From positions 62,001-126,000 of the forward strand of contig DATCFY010000218.1 of assembly GCA_036509255.1 (NCBI GenBank): 64,000 bases of DNA, given 5' to 3'. The position numbers and the translations under genes are program-made. The DNA is from RYN-230 sp036509255. GTDB lineage: Bacteria > Actinomycetota > Actinomycetes > Streptosporangiales > Streptosporangiaceae. Below, piece after piece: positions 50,418-59,020 of the stretch. The notes beneath the pieces are model-generated. The model was not told the origin of the DNA. It searched no databases and saw only the letters and a list, made by a program, of their open reading frames with translations. Each line of letters opens with the position of its first letter. Position 1 is the first letter of the stretch.

Positions 50418-51113
50418 TCACCGGCTGCCGATCGCTGTCACCACGGCCATCACGAACGTGGCCAGGGCGGCCAGCCCGTGCCCGAACGGGATGACCGCCG
50501 CCGGGTACACCCGGGGCTTGCGGGGCCGGGGGGACGCGCCCGCGGGCAGGCTGGCGATCACCTCGTCGACGAGCCGCGCCGCCAGGGCCTCGTCGGTAAG
50601 CGCGCGGGCCAGCGTGGCGTCCGTGAGCCGGCCGTGTACGGCGTCGTGGGCGGGCGGCGGGAACAGGGCCGCGCTCTGCGAACCGCGCCCGGGGCGGTCA
50701 GCCTCCGGAAGGCCCGGGTCCGCCGGGTCCGCTGCGGGCTCCCCGGCCGGCCGGGGATACGGGGTCCACAACGTCACTGTGCAGATGCCCAGGCCGATCG
50801 CCGGGGTCAGCAGGACCACGGCCACCCAGGTCAGCGGGCTCCAGCCGGTGGCCACGAAGACGGCCCAGACCACCAGGCCAGTGAGGGCCAGGCTGAAGTG
50901 CCCGTACAGGACCCGGGGGGACAGGCCGTCCCGGACCGAGCGCTGCCGGCGCAGGGCACCGTGGATCACCAGGGACCGGAGCATGTAGGCGCCGATTCCG
51001 GCGGTGAACATCCAGGTCAGGAGCGTGGCGAGACCCAGCGCGCCGCTGTGTGCCGTGGGGGCCGCACTAGCCACGGTCCGCCACCCGCCAATCTGCCCGC
51101 AGGTCCCGGACAT
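50418..51113 (-). CDS. Four-helix membrane protein with cytoplasmic insertion (paralogue of 54135-54653)
   Basis: 231 residues. Helices: GALGLATLLTWMFTAGIGAY, GHFSLALTGLVVWAVFVATG, LTWVAVVLLTPAIGLGICTV and, after an 80-residue Pro/Ala/Asp-rich insertion, GHGLAALATFVMAVVTAIGS. The pattern GH-x-x-L-x-L-x-G-L-x-V-W-x-x-F-V-x-T...PL-x-W and HG-x-x-A-x-ATFV-x-AV-x-TA recurs in the protein at 54135-54653, so the two are paralogues. The insertion (RLTDATLARALTDEALAARLVDEVIASLP) is predicted helical. Histidines in helices 2 and 4 could bind heme or metal. Function unknown. Confidence 0.65.
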   Translation of the reverse strand: MSGTCGQIGGWRTVASAAPTAHSGALGLATLLTWMFTAGIGAYMLRSLVIHGALRRQRSVRDGLSPRVLYGHFSLALTGLVVWAVFVATGWSPLTWVAVVLLTPAIGLGICTVTLWTPYPRPAGEPAADPADPGLPEADRPGRGSQSAALFPPPAHDAVHGRLTDATLARALTDEALAARLVDEVIASLPAGASPRPRKPRVYPAAVIPFGHGLAALATFVMAVVTAIGSR

Positions 51114-51119
51114 GCCCGG

Positions 51120-52712
51120 TCAGACCCGGTCAGAGCGGGCGGCCCGGCGGCCGAGGAGCACGAACGTGAAGAGCCCGGCGGCTAGCACCAGGAAGGCCGA
51201 GAGCAGGAGCGCGGCGTGCAATCCTGCGTAAAACGCACTGTACGCCGCGTGGATCACTTCCTGCACTAGCGAGCCCTGGCCCGCTCCGGCCGCACCGCCC
51301 GCGCCCTTGGTGTTCCCGTTGGAGGGAACACCGCCGGTTTCGACGGCGTGGATGACGATGGACTGGAAGTTCGCCGGGATGCCGAGGTGCTTCAGCCGGC
51401 TGGTCAGGCTGGACCGTAGTTGCGCGTTGACCAGGGCGCCCAGGATCGCCACGCCGGTCACCGCCCCGATCTCCCGGCTGGTGTTGGTGGCGGAGGCGGC
51501 CATGCCGGACCGGGCCGGCGGGACCGCGGACAGGGCCGCCGACGTGATCGGGACCACGGTTGCGCCGATGCCCACGCCGGTCAGCGCGAGGGCCGCGGCG
51601 AGCGGCAGGTAGGCGGGGTGCGGGCTGAGCGTGAGCGTGGTCAGCAGCAGCCCGGCCCCGAACGTCAGGCAGCCGATGAAGATCGACCAGCGCGGCCCGG
51701 ACGGGTCGGTCCACCGCCCGGCGAGCAGGGACGCGGCGATCATCAGCACGGTCATCGGCAGGAAGGCCAGCGCGATCTGGTACCCGGTGTCCCCGACGAC
51801 CTCCTCGAGGTACAGGGCGGTGAAGAAGAAGACCGCGAACGTCGCGAAGTAGGCGCAGAACGCGACCACATTGGCGGTCAGGAACGCCGGCATACGGAGG
51901 AACCGCAGGTCGAGGAGGGGGTGGGCGGCCCGGCTCTCCCACCAGAAGAACGCTGCCGCGGCCACCACGCTCAGGCAGAGCAGGGTGAGCACGCTGGGTG
52001 CGGCGAAGCCGGTGTTCTCCGCGCCGATCACCGCGAACACGAAAGCGGTCAGGGCGGCGGCCCCCAGGACCGTCCCGAGGATATCCACGCGGTGCGCGTC
52101 CGGGTCGGAGTTCTCCGGCAGCACGATCAGCCCGGCGACCAGCGCCGCCAGTCCGAAGACGAGGTTGAACCAGAAGATCGCGCGCCAGTTCCACACGCCG
52201 GTCAGCGCGCCGCCGATGACCGGGCCGAGCGCCAGGGCCAGCCCGGATACCGCCGCCCACACGCCGACCGCCCGGGTCCGGGTGCGCTCGTCGGTGTACA
52301 GGTGCCGCAGCATGGACAGGGTGCCGGGCTCGCTGGCCGCGGCGCCGAATCCCATGACCGCGCGCCCGGCGATGACCAGGCCGATATTCGGGGCCAGCGC
52401 GGCCAGCACGGATCCGGCGCAGAAGATACCGACCCCGATCAGCATCACCCGCTTGCGGCCGAACTCGTCGCCGACCATGCCGAACCCGAGCATGGCACCG
52501 GCGAACGTCAGCGCGTAAGCGCTGACCACCCACTGCAGGGCGCTGACGCCCGCGTGCAGGTCGGCCTGCACGCTGCCGAGGGCCACGCTGACGATCGTGT
52601 TGTCCAGGAAGGTCAGGAACAGCACCGCGGTGAGCACGCCCAGGGCCAGCCCGCGGCTGCCACGGCACGGGGCAGGGGCCCGCTCGGCGGGCGCGCCTAC
52701 CGAGCGGACCAC
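51120..52712 (-). CDS. MFS drug exporter, DHA2 (EmrB/QacA) type
   Basis: 530 residues with 14 transmembrane helices. N-terminal helix motif LTAVLFLTFLDNTIVSVALGSVQADLH is motif D1 of the DHA2 family; GFGMVGDEFGRKRVMLIGVG is the A-like loop; GPVIGGALTGVWNWRAIFWFNLVFG is motif C. This fits H+-coupled efflux of drugs or secondary metabolites. A Gly/Asn-rich external loop (GVPSNGNTKGAGGAAGAGQG) precedes the last helix. It follows a lipoprotein gene by 4 bp and is followed by the 4-TM protein gene, so the three may be one operon. No regulator gene is beside it. Confidence 0.9.
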   Translation of the reverse strand: MVRSVGAPAERAPAPCRGSRGLALGVLTAVLFLTFLDNTIVSVALGSVQADLHAGVSALQWVVSAYALTFAGAMLGFGMVGDEFGRKRVMLIGVGIFCAGSVLAALAPNIGLVIAGRAVMGFGAAASEPGTLSMLRHLYTDERTRTRAVGVWAAVSGLALALGPVIGGALTGVWNWRAIFWFNLVFGLAALVAGLIVLPENSDPDAHRVDILGTVLGAAALTAFVFAVIGAENTGFAAPSVLTLLCLSVVAAAAFFWWESRAAHPLLDLRFLRMPAFLTANVVAFCAYFATFAVFFFTALYLEEVVGDTGYQIALAFLPMTVLMIAASLLAGRWTDPSGPRWSIFIGCLTFGAGLLLTTLTLSPHPAYLPLAAALALTGVGIGATVVPITSAALSAVPPARSGMAASATNTSREIGAVTGVAILGALVNAQLRSSLTSRLKHLGIPANFQSIVIHAVETGGVPSNGNTKGAGGAAGAGQGSLVQEVIHAAYSAFYAGLHAALLLSAFLVLAAGLFTFVLLGRRAARSDRV

Positions 52713-52716
52713 GCGA

Positions 52717-53268
52717 CTAGCCCGCAGACCGGCAAGCCGCCGGGAGCCCAGACGTCTTGCCGCCGTTTTCCGTGGCCAGCAGCCCGCAGAAGCTGGCCAC
52801 CCCGACCTTCCAGGTACCGTCCTGGAGCACGGCCACGCCGGACTGGCCGGACAGCGCAGGCTGCCCGCCGAGCAGGATCGAGTAGGTCACCTTGGCCTGC
52901 GTGGGCGAGACCACCGTCACCTTCGTGACCTTGGCGGTGGCCGAGGCCGCGAGGCCCGAGCCAGCCTGGGACTTGATCACGGTGGCGAACGTCTGCCCGT
53001 CCTGGAGCAGGCTGACCCGCTTGGTCACCGGCGTCTTCGCGCTGAAGAACGCCTCCCAGTTCTTCGTGATCGTGGCCGTGGTACCGGAACTGGCGGCCGA
53101 GGTGGTTGGGCTGGGCGCGGTGGCGGAGGCGGAGGAGGAGGATGGTGCCGAGTTCGGACTTGAACTGGCACCTGAGCTGGAGCCATTGCTGCTACCCGAG
53201 CAGGCGGCGATGCCCGCGCCGAGTGCGCACACCAGCAGAATCTGCTGGAGAACTTTACGAGCTACCAT
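52717..53268 (-). CDS. Secreted lipoprotein, Mtb12-like
   Basis: 183 residues starting ATG 53268 (MVARKVLQQ); ATG 53283 is an alternative. N-terminal signal with a lipobox (CALGAGIAAC, lipidated Cys about residue 23) is followed by a Ser/Ala/Pro-rich linker of about 45 residues and a compact domain: ITKNWEAFFSAKTPVTKRVSLLQDGQTFATVIKS, TVVSPTQAKVTYSILLGGQPALSGQSGVAVLQDGTWKVGVASFCGLL. The domain resembles the low-molecular-weight antigen Mtb12 of mycobacteria. Its stop is 4 bp before the MFS exporter start, suggesting joint expression. Confidence 0.82.
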   Translation of the reverse strand: MVARKVLQQILLVCALGAGIAACSGSSNGSSSGASSSPNSAPSSSSASATAPSPTTSAASSGTTATITKNWEAFFSAKTPVTKRVSLLQDGQTFATVIKSQAGSGLAASATAKVTKVTVVSPTQAKVTYSILLGGQPALSGQSGVAVLQDGTWKVGVASFCGLLATENGGKTSGLPAACRSAG

Positions 53269-53371
53269 GCAGCTATTTTCCAACTTCTCGCCGCCGGCCG
53301 CGACTCAGCGCCCCCCAGTCCATGACACAGCAGTCAGGCATCCGGCCACGCCCCGGCCGCGCGCGCAGAGG

Positions 53372-53803
53372 ATGATGTGGGGAAACGTGCCCGTGGCCCA
53401 CTACCGGAAGGAGACGCAGACGGACGCCAGCGGCCCCGCGAGCCCGGCCCCGCCCGCCTCGGCCGGGGCGGGCCATGAGCCTGACGCCCGGTACACCTTC
53501 GCCAACGAGCGGACGTTCCTCGCCTGGATACGCACCGCCCTGGGCCTGGTGGCCGCGGGGCTGGCCATCGTCCAGCTGCTGCCGCCGTTCCACGGGATCC
53601 GCTGGGGACGGCACGCCATCGGGGTCCCGCTGATCCTGCTGGGCGCGGTGGTGGCCGTATGCAGCTACCTCGAGTGGGCCGCCAACCAGCGGGCGCTGCG
53701 CCGGGGTGAGCCGCTGCGCCGTTCCTGGCTGCCCCAGCTCCTGGCCATCGTCATCGCGCTGGTCGCCGTGGCCGCGGCCATGATGGCGCTCATTTCCGGC
53801 TGA
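53372..53803 (+). CDS. DUF202 (YidH-type) membrane protein
   Basis: 143 residues with three transmembrane helices. The signature is DARYTFANERTFLAWIRTALGLVAAGLAI, followed by LPPFHGIRWGRHAIGVPLILLGAVVAVCSYLEWAANQRALRRGEPL and a final hydrophobic helix. ATG 53372 is used; GTGs at 53387 and 53393 are alternatives. Role unknown. It is followed after 8 bp by a second, shorter DUF202 gene, the same arrangement as yidH-yidG in enterobacteria. Confidence 0.87.
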   Translation: MMWGNVPVAHYRKETQTDASGPASPAPPASAGAGHEPDARYTFANERTFLAWIRTALGLVAAGLAIVQLLPPFHGIRWGRHAIGVPLILLGAVVAVCSYLEWAANQRALRRGEPLRRSWLPQLLAIVIALVAVAAAMMALISG

Positions 53804-53811
53804 GTGGCGCG

Positions 53812-54129
53812 ATGACCCGGTCCAGGGCGGGCGGAACCGACGATCCCGGGCTGGCCCGGGCCCGGACCAACCTGGCCTGGACCCGTACCGCCCTCGCGTT
53901 CGCCGCGATCGGCGCGGTCATCCTCAAGCGTGAACTTGCCGCGGGGTTGGTGGTGCTGGTGCTGAGCGGCCTGGTCTGGATCGTGGGACGGCTGGCCCGG
54001 ATGCCCGGGCATGAGGTGCGGGCCCGCCCGGGGCGCCTGCTGGTGATCGCCATCGCGGTCACCGGAGTGTCCATCGCGGCGCTGATACTGGCCCTGTTTG
54101 GGCCGCAGACGGCCGGCCTGCGGCTCTGA
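53812..54129 (+). CDS. DUF202 (YidG-type) membrane protein
   Basis: 105 residues, three helices, signature DPGLARARTNLAWTRTALAFAAIGAVIL, with a short loop RLARMPGHEVRARPGRLL before the last helix. Pairs with the upstream DUF202 gene. Their products may form a heteromeric membrane complex; this is inferred from the tandem order only. Confidence 0.87.
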   Translation: MTRSRAGGTDDPGLARARTNLAWTRTALAFAAIGAVILKRELAAGLVVLVLSGLVWIVGRLARMPGHEVRARPGRLLVIAIAVTGVSIAALILALFGPQTAGLRL

Positions 54130-54134
54130 GCGGC

Positions 54135-54653
54135 TCAGAAGTGGCTGGCGGTCAGGGCGGTCAGCACGGCCAGCACGAACGTGGCGCTGGCGGTGAACCC
54201 GTGCAGCAGGACCAGCCGGGGCGGGAAGCCGGCCCGGGCGGGCCGGTCACCGCGCCGGGCGGCCAGCATGTTGCGGACCAGCCAGCTGAGCCCGGCGGCG
54301 ATCGCAGCGACCAGGATGCCGAACGACGCCCAGGCCAGCGGCGCGTGGCGGGTGCCCACGAACACGAACCAGACGCCGAGGCCGATCAGGCCCAGCAGCG
54401 GGTGGCTGAACTCCAGCAGCGGATGCTCGCCGGGGGTGGCGTGCACCTTGACCCGGGGGATGTCGGGGAGTCCCGACGGGCCGGAGGGGGGTACCGTCAC
54501 CGGCGGGGCAGGAGCGGAGACGGTTTGCTGGGCGGCAGCACGCTTGGCCGCGCTTCCGCCCAGGAGCAGGGCCAGGCCCGCGGCAGCGGTGAGCACCCAC
54601 AGGATCAGGGTCGCGATCGCCACCGGGCTCTCCCTCCGCGTCACCGGGATCAA
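54135..54653 (-). CDS. Four-helix membrane protein (paralogue of 50418-51113)
   Basis: 172 residues. Helices: IATLILWVLTAAAGLALLLGG, FSHPLLGLIGLGVWFVFVGT, LAWASFGILVAAIAAGLSWLV and LHGFTASATFVLAVLTALTA. A Pro/Val/Ala-rich loop (residues 42-72) separates helices 1 and 2, whereas the paralogue has its insertion between helices 3 and 4. Conserved His residues lie at the ends of helices 2 and 4. Function unknown. The stop is 5 bp from the convergent DUF202 gene's stop. Confidence 0.65.
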   Translation of the reverse strand: MIPVTRRESPVAIATLILWVLTAAAGLALLLGGSAAKRAAAQQTVSAPAPPVTVPPSGPSGLPDIPRVKVHATPGEHPLLEFSHPLLGLIGLGVWFVFVGTRHAPLAWASFGILVAAIAAGLSWLVRNMLAARRGDRPARAGFPPRLVLLHGFTASATFVLAVLTALTASHF

Positions 54654-54682
54654 CGGCGGATCCGCCGGGACCGTTCCTCAGG

Positions 54683-55714
54683 CTAGCGAACGCCGGCTGG
54701 TGCTCCCGACCCGCCGGGCACCCGTGCCGCCGCGGCCCGGATCAGCACGGCCGCCCAGGTCCGGAACGGCTTCCAGGGCTGGGCCAGGGCGCGGAACTCA
54801 GCTTCTGGCGGGGGCCCGTCCAGCTGGTACAGCCGGGCCACCAGATCCAGCACCCGGGGCTCGCTGACTGGCAGCACGTCGGTGAACCCGGTGCCGCGGA
54901 TCACGATAAGCGCGCTGTAGAAGGGGCCAATCCCGGCCAGCGCCTGGAGCCCGGCCATGGCGCGCTCGGGTCCCTCGGCGAGCAGCCGGTCCGCGTCCAG
55001 CCGGCCGTCCAGCGCCGCCCGCGCCACCCCGTGCAGCCGGGGCCACCTATCCGCCGGGATGCCCGGGAAGGACTCGACGGCCAGCAGCTGATCCGGGGTA
55101 GGCAGCGCCGGCAGCTGCTCGCCCGCCAGGTCGAAGACTGCGCCGTGCTCGTGGCCCAGCCGCTCGCGCACCCGCATCATCTGCGGGGCGGGCCGCCGCG
55201 CGCTCAGCACGCACCAGATCGCAGCCTCGTAGGGCGAGTAGAACAGCGGCGGCCGCAGCCCGGGGGCCGCGGCCTGGAGCCGCCCGATGACCGGATCACG
55301 CTCCCCGACGCGGCTGAACTCCCGGCCGTCGTGATCGAGCGACAGCACCCGGGCGACCTGGCGGCGCACCCGGCCCAGGTCGGCGCCGGCGGGCCCGTGC
55401 ACCACGCAGTGCACCGTACCCGCGTGGTCTGGGCTGGCCTGGTCTGGGCTGGCCTGGTCTGGGCTGGCCTGGTCTGGGCTGGCCTGGTCTGGGCTGGCCT
55501 GGTCTGGGCTGGCCTGGTCCTGGCGGACTTCGGCCGCTACCTGGTCGGTGTAGCCATCCAGGCAGAACGCGAGCCGCATGACCCCGTCCCAGTCCCCGCC
55601 CGCGCGCTGGCCGAACCCGAACCTGGCCGCCTCCTCGAGCGAGAACGGTCCGTCCGGCGTGATGGTGAACGATCCGAGCTGCATACCGGGCATCGTCTCA
55701 GCCGGGTCTGACAC
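54683..55714 (-). CDS. HhH-GPD DNA glycosylase (3-methyladenine glycosylase 2 type) with QASPD repeats
   Basis: 343 residues. The HhH motif LQALAGIGPFYSALIVIRGTG is followed by FTDVLPVSEPRVLDLVARLY, and YSPYEAAIWCVLSARRPAPQMMRVRERLG precedes it, as in AlkA-type base-excision enzymes. The residue at the usual catalytic Asp position appears as Glu in SEPRV, which I believe is normal in this actinobacterial subgroup. In the N-terminal domain six DQASP units, encoded by a 15-bp array, interrupt the fold between DQVAAEVRQ and HAGTVHCVV. GTG 55714 directly follows the response-regulator stop and has GGGAG before it. Confidence 0.8.
   Translation of the reverse strand: MSDPAETMPGMQLGSFTITPDGPFSLEEAARFGFGQRAGGDWDGVMRLAFCLDGYTDQVAAEVRQDQASPDQASPDQASPDQASPDQASPDQASPDHAGTVHCVVHGPAGADLGRVRRQVARVLSLDHDGREFSRVGERDPVIGRLQAAAPGLRPPLFYSPYEAAIWCVLSARRPAPQMMRVRERLGHEHGAVFDLAGEQLPALPTPDQLLAVESFPGIPADRWPRLHGVARAALDGRLDADRLLAEGPERAMAGLQALAGIGPFYSALIVIRGTGFTDVLPVSEPRVLDLVARLYQLDGPPPEAEFRALAQPWKPFRTWAAVLIRAAAARVPGGSGAPAGVR
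55425..55514. repeat. 15-bp coding minisatellite, six perfect copies, in the glycosylase gene
   Basis: tggtctgggctggcc is repeated six times without a mismatch over 90 bp, with a partial seventh unit beginning tggtcctgg. On the minus strand each unit is five codons (DQASP), so changes in copy number keep the frame. Perfect identity implies recent expansion. Confidence 0.95.
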
Positions 55715-56380
55715 TTACTCCCGGGCCGCGGGCTGCTCGGCGGACAGGTAGGCGAGCACGGCAAGGACACGCCGGTTGTCGTCGTCGGACGGCTGCAGGC
55801 GCAGCCGGAGGAAAATCGAGGCTGTGTGCTTGGCCACCGCCCGCTCGGTGATGAACATCCGCTGGGCGATCGCCGCGTTGGAGCGCCCCTCAGCCATCAG
55901 GCCGAGCACTTCACGTTCCCGCGGGCTGAGCGTGCCAAGGGCGTTGTCCCCGGAGTTGCGCAGCAGCAGGCGGTCGATCACTTCCGGGTCCATCACGGTG
56001 CCGCCCGCGGCGACGCGGCGGACCGCGTCCACGAACTGTGCACTGTCGAGCACCCGGTCCTTGAGCAGGTAGCCGATGCCGCCGCTGCCGCCGGCCAGCA
56101 GCTCGCGGGCGTAAAGCTGCTCCACGTACTGGGACAGCACCAGCACCGGCAGGCCGGGCACGGCGCGGCGGGCAGCCAGCGCCGCCCGCAGGCCCTCGTC
56201 GGTGAAGGTAGGTGGCAGCCGGACGTCCACCACGGCCACGTCGGGCCGCTCAGAGGTCACGGCGGCGAGCAGGTCGGTCCCGTTGTCGACGGCCGCGGTG
56301 ATCTCGAGGCCATGGGCCTCGAGCATCCGGGTGAGCCCGTCCCTCAGCAGGAAGAGGTCTTCAGCGATGACAATGCGCAA
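55715..56380 (-). CDS. NarL/FixJ-family response regulator
   Basis: 221 residues. Receiver domain with phospho-acceptor Asp52 (VAVVDVRLPP), acidic pair near residues 7-8, and Lys in YLLKDRV. C-terminal LuxR-type HTH: LSPREREVLGLMAEGRSNAAIAQRMFITERAVAKHTASIFLRL. Its start lies inside the 3' end of the sensor kinase gene (37-bp overlap), so the pair is translationally coupled. The glycosylase gene starts immediately after its stop, making a three-gene transcript likely. Confidence 0.93.
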   Translation of the reverse strand: MRIVIAEDLFLLRDGLTRMLEAHGLEITAAVDNGTDLLAAVTSERPDVAVVDVRLPPTFTDEGLRAALAARRAVPGLPVLVLSQYVEQLYARELLAGGSGGIGYLLKDRVLDSAQFVDAVRRVAAGGTVMDPEVIDRLLLRNSGDNALGTLSPREREVLGLMAEGRSNAAIAQRMFITERAVAKHTASIFLRLRLQPSDDDNRRVLAVLAYLSAEQPAARE

Positions 56381-57780
56381 GGGATCTCCATGGTCACCGC
56401 GGTGGGGCCGCCTGGCGGGCTGCTCAGGGCGAGCACACCGTCGAACGCCGCGACCCGCCGCTCGATGCCGCGCAGCCCGGTACCCCGGGACGCGTCCGCG
56501 CCGCCCCGGCCATCATCGCTCACGCCAACCCGGAGCATCCCGTCCGCATACCGGATATCGACCCACACCTGGGTCGCGCAGGCGTGCTTGGACACGTTGG
56601 CCAGCAGCTCGCTGACCGCGAAATACGCCGCGGACTCGACCGGGGCGGGCAGGCGGCCGGGCAAGTCGCTGGCCAGGCCGGCGCGCAGCGGGGAGTCCAG
56701 GGCCAGCGCGCGGACCGCGTCACCCAGGCCCCGGTCGGCCAGCACCGGCGGGTGGATGCCGCGGACCAGGTCCCGCAGCTCGGCCAGGGCCCTGGCTGAT
56801 GTGTCGCGGGCCTCAAGCAGCAGCGCCCGCGCCGCGGCCGGGTTGGAGTCGATCAGCTGCCCGGCGGCGTCCAGGGTCATGCCCATGGCCACCAGCCGGG
56901 CCTGCGCCCCGTCGTGCAGGTCCCGCTCGATCCGGCGCATTTCCGCCGCGCCGGTGTCGATCGCCTCCGACCGGGTCTCGGCCAGGTGCCGGACTCGCAG
57001 CGCCAGTTCGGCGTGGCCAGCCGGGCTGAGCATGAACCGGGCCAGCGTCCCGTACCCGGCCAGCATCGCGGGGCCGGAGCCCAGCCCGAGCGCGATCAGC
57101 CCCATTCCCAGCAGGATCAGCACGAAGGATGTATTTCCGGGGAAAGCGGGCGGGGGGATCGCGACCAGCGGGCGGGTGGTGGGGCCGATGAACTCGACCA
57201 GGCCCACCGTGGCCAGCCCGGCTGGCAGGACGGCCAGGATCCAGCCCCCGCAGGCGTTGACGGCCAGCCACAGCACGTCGCGCGCGGTAGCCGGGTCAGC
57301 GAGCAGCCAGCGCAGCTGCTGGAAGTAGGTCCCGCGGACGGCGGCCGGGATGGGCAGGTACGGGTCGGCGATGCGGACACCGCACCACTCGCCCACCAGC
57401 CGCCGGGTCAGGCTGGCCAGCCGCCGGATAGCCAGCAGGATGCGCGGGAGCAGCAGCAGCCACACCACGCAGGCGGCCAGCACGATCAGCGCGGCCAGGA
57501 ACAGCTGCCGGCCCAGCGGTTCGCCGGGCCCGGCTGGCTGGGGGACACCGCCGGGGACCACTGTGAAGTTAGCAGGGGACCCAGAACGGCCCAGCAGCCG
57601 CCCGGCGGCCAACCCGGCGAGCAGCAGCGGAGCGGCCAGGGCCAGCAGCAGGGCGGCCCCGGCCAGCATCAGCGCCCCGAAGCCCAGCCCGCGCCGGGCG
57701 CTGACCAGGCCCGCACCGATCCACCGGGGATGCGGGCCGCGCAGGCCGGAACTGCTCAGCGGCGGTGTTCGGCTGCTCAT
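56344..57780 (-). CDS. Sensor histidine kinase, HisKA_3 type
   Basis: 478 residues. The N-terminal half holds five or six transmembrane segments (LMLAGAALLLALAAPLLLAGLAAG, LAALIVLAACVVWLLLLPRILL, LWLAVNACGGWILAVLPAGLATVGLVEF, SFVLILLGMGLIALGLG), resembling the putative-sensor domain found in actinobacterial kinases. Dimerisation/phosphorylation motif: MRRIERDLHDGAQARLVAMGM (His in LHDGAQ). ATPase: ELLANVSKHACATQVWVDI and VGVSDDGRGG...GTGLRGIERR. An ATG at 57780 gives a Ser/Pro-rich start. Signal sensed is unknown; the large membrane part suggests an envelope cue. Confidence 0.92.
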   Translation of the reverse strand: MSSRTPPLSSSGLRGPHPRWIGAGLVSARRGLGFGALMLAGAALLLALAAPLLLAGLAAGRLLGRSGSPANFTVVPGGVPQPAGPGEPLGRQLFLAALIVLAACVVWLLLLPRILLAIRRLASLTRRLVGEWCGVRIADPYLPIPAAVRGTYFQQLRWLLADPATARDVLWLAVNACGGWILAVLPAGLATVGLVEFIGPTTRPLVAIPPPAFPGNTSFVLILLGMGLIALGLGSGPAMLAGYGTLARFMLSPAGHAELALRVRHLAETRSEAIDTGAAEMRRIERDLHDGAQARLVAMGMTLDAAGQLIDSNPAAARALLLEARDTSARALAELRDLVRGIHPPVLADRGLGDAVRALALDSPLRAGLASDLPGRLPAPVESAAYFAVSELLANVSKHACATQVWVDIRYADGMLRVGVSDDGRGGADASRGTGLRGIERRVAAFDGVLALSSPPGGPTAVTMEIPCALSSLKTSSC

Positions 57781-57894
57781 CAGGGTCTCCCTCGGCTGAC
57801 CGGCGTCACCCAGCCAGTCTGCCCGCCCTGGAGCCGTCCGGCAGTGTCCCTGGCCCCCGGAACGCAGGTGTATCTAGGTCCACCTCCCCGCCTC

Positions 57895-58692
57895 CTACGC
57901 GCGCGGCGATGGCCGGCTGGCGATGAGGACCGTAGCCCCGTGCTCCTCGGAGCGGTCCACCCGGGCGGTCAGGCCGACGCGGGTAACGGCCCTGGTGCCC
58001 GAGGCCACCTGGCGCTCGCTGACCTCCGACAGCAGGTGGCCGCCCGGCGCCAGCCACTCCGGCGCGCCGGCGGCCACCCGCCGCAGCACGCCCAGGCCGT
58101 CGGAGCCGCCGTCCAGGGCCACCCGTGCCTCGAAGTCCCGCGCTTCCGGGGGGAGCAGCCCAACCTCGCCGGTGGGCACGTAGGGGACATTCGCGAGCAG
58201 GATGTCCACCCGGCCGCGCAGCGCCGCAGGCAGCGGCTCGTAGAGGTCGCCCTGGTAGACCCGGTCGCCCGCCGCGAGGTTGCGCCGCGCACAGCGCACC
58301 GCGGCCGGGTCGATGTCGGCGGCGTGCACCTCGGCCCCGTCTACGGCGGCAGCCAGTGCGGCGCCCAGGGCGCCTGAGCCGCAGCACAGGTCCACGACCA
58401 CGGCCCCGGGCCGGGCCAGCGCGATGGCCTGCCCGGCCAGGAACTCGGTGCGCCGCCGGGGCACGAATACAGCCGGGTCCACCGCGATCCGCAGGCCGCG
58501 GAACTCCGCCCAGCCCAGCACGTGCTCGAGCGGCTGGCCCGCGGCCCGCCGCTCGACCAGGCCGGCCAGGTCCGCGGGCGTCGGGGCCGCCGAGATGAGC
58601 AGATCCGCCTCCTCCTCGGCGTAGACACAGCCGGCCGCGCGGAGCCGGGCGGCCACGGCGGAGCGGGAGGCGGGGGCGTCGTCAGCAGGCAT
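57895..58692 (-). CDS. PrmC/HemK-related putative protein N5-glutamine methyltransferase
   Basis: 265 residues from ATG 58692. An N-terminal helical domain (ARLRAAGCVYAEEEADLLISAA...LVERRAAGQPLEHVLGWAEFRGLRIAVDPAVFVPRRRTEFL) is followed by the methyltransferase domain with motif I VVDLCCGSGALGAAL and an ILLANVPYVPTGE motif IV. Genuine PrmC has NPPY; this NVPY variant matches the actinobacterial PrmC-related subfamily (TIGR03704). The target protein is unknown. An open frame extends 5' to 58857, but homology begins at MPADDAP. Confidence 0.85.
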   Translation of the reverse strand: MPADDAPASRSAVAARLRAAGCVYAEEEADLLISAAPTPADLAGLVERRAAGQPLEHVLGWAEFRGLRIAVDPAVFVPRRRTEFLAGQAIALARPGAVVVDLCCGSGALGAALAAAVDGAEVHAADIDPAAVRCARRNLAAGDRVYQGDLYEPLPAALRGRVDILLANVPYVPTGEVGLLPPEARDFEARVALDGGSDGLGVLRRVAAGAPEWLAPGGHLLSEVSERQVASGTRAVTRVGLTARVDRSEEHGATVLIASRPSPRA

Positions 58693-58959
58693 GAGTGCCC
58701 GGTACCTTACCGGCTGATACGGCTTCACCGGCGTCGGCTGGTCCGCACACCCGCCCAGCCGAGCCAGGCATAGTTGCCCACCACGCTCAGGATCGTCGTG
58801 CCTGATGAGCCGAACGTCCCCGACCCAGCCCGGCTGACCAGGGCGACCGCCGTCCATGTTCTCGGTGCGGATCAGCCAGAGCGGCTAGGGCTGGGCTCCC
58901 GCCGTCGCGGTCAGGGCCGGCCGGGCACGGCATGTATTAAACGGCATGCATTAAGCGGC

Positions 58960-58992
58960 GCCGGGGCCTGGCCACGGAGGCCAGGCCCCGGC
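58960..58992 (-). terminator. Strong terminator hairpin for the cell-wall operon
   Basis: gccggggcctggcc (58960-58973) and ggccaggccccggc (58979-58992) are a perfect 14-bp stem with a 5-nt loop, located 28 bp after the 25-aa gene's stop on the minus strand. Next to it (58929-58956) is a 14-bp near-tandem repeat, ggcatgtattaaac / ggcatgcattaagc. Confidence 0.8.
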
Positions 58993-59020
58993 GGCCCGGG
59001 TATGGCCCGGGAGGTCAGGG

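Noticed and set aside
55425..55514. Possible CRISPR-like array
   Set aside because: The units are contiguous 15-bp tandem repeats inside a coding frame with no spacers; a minisatellite.
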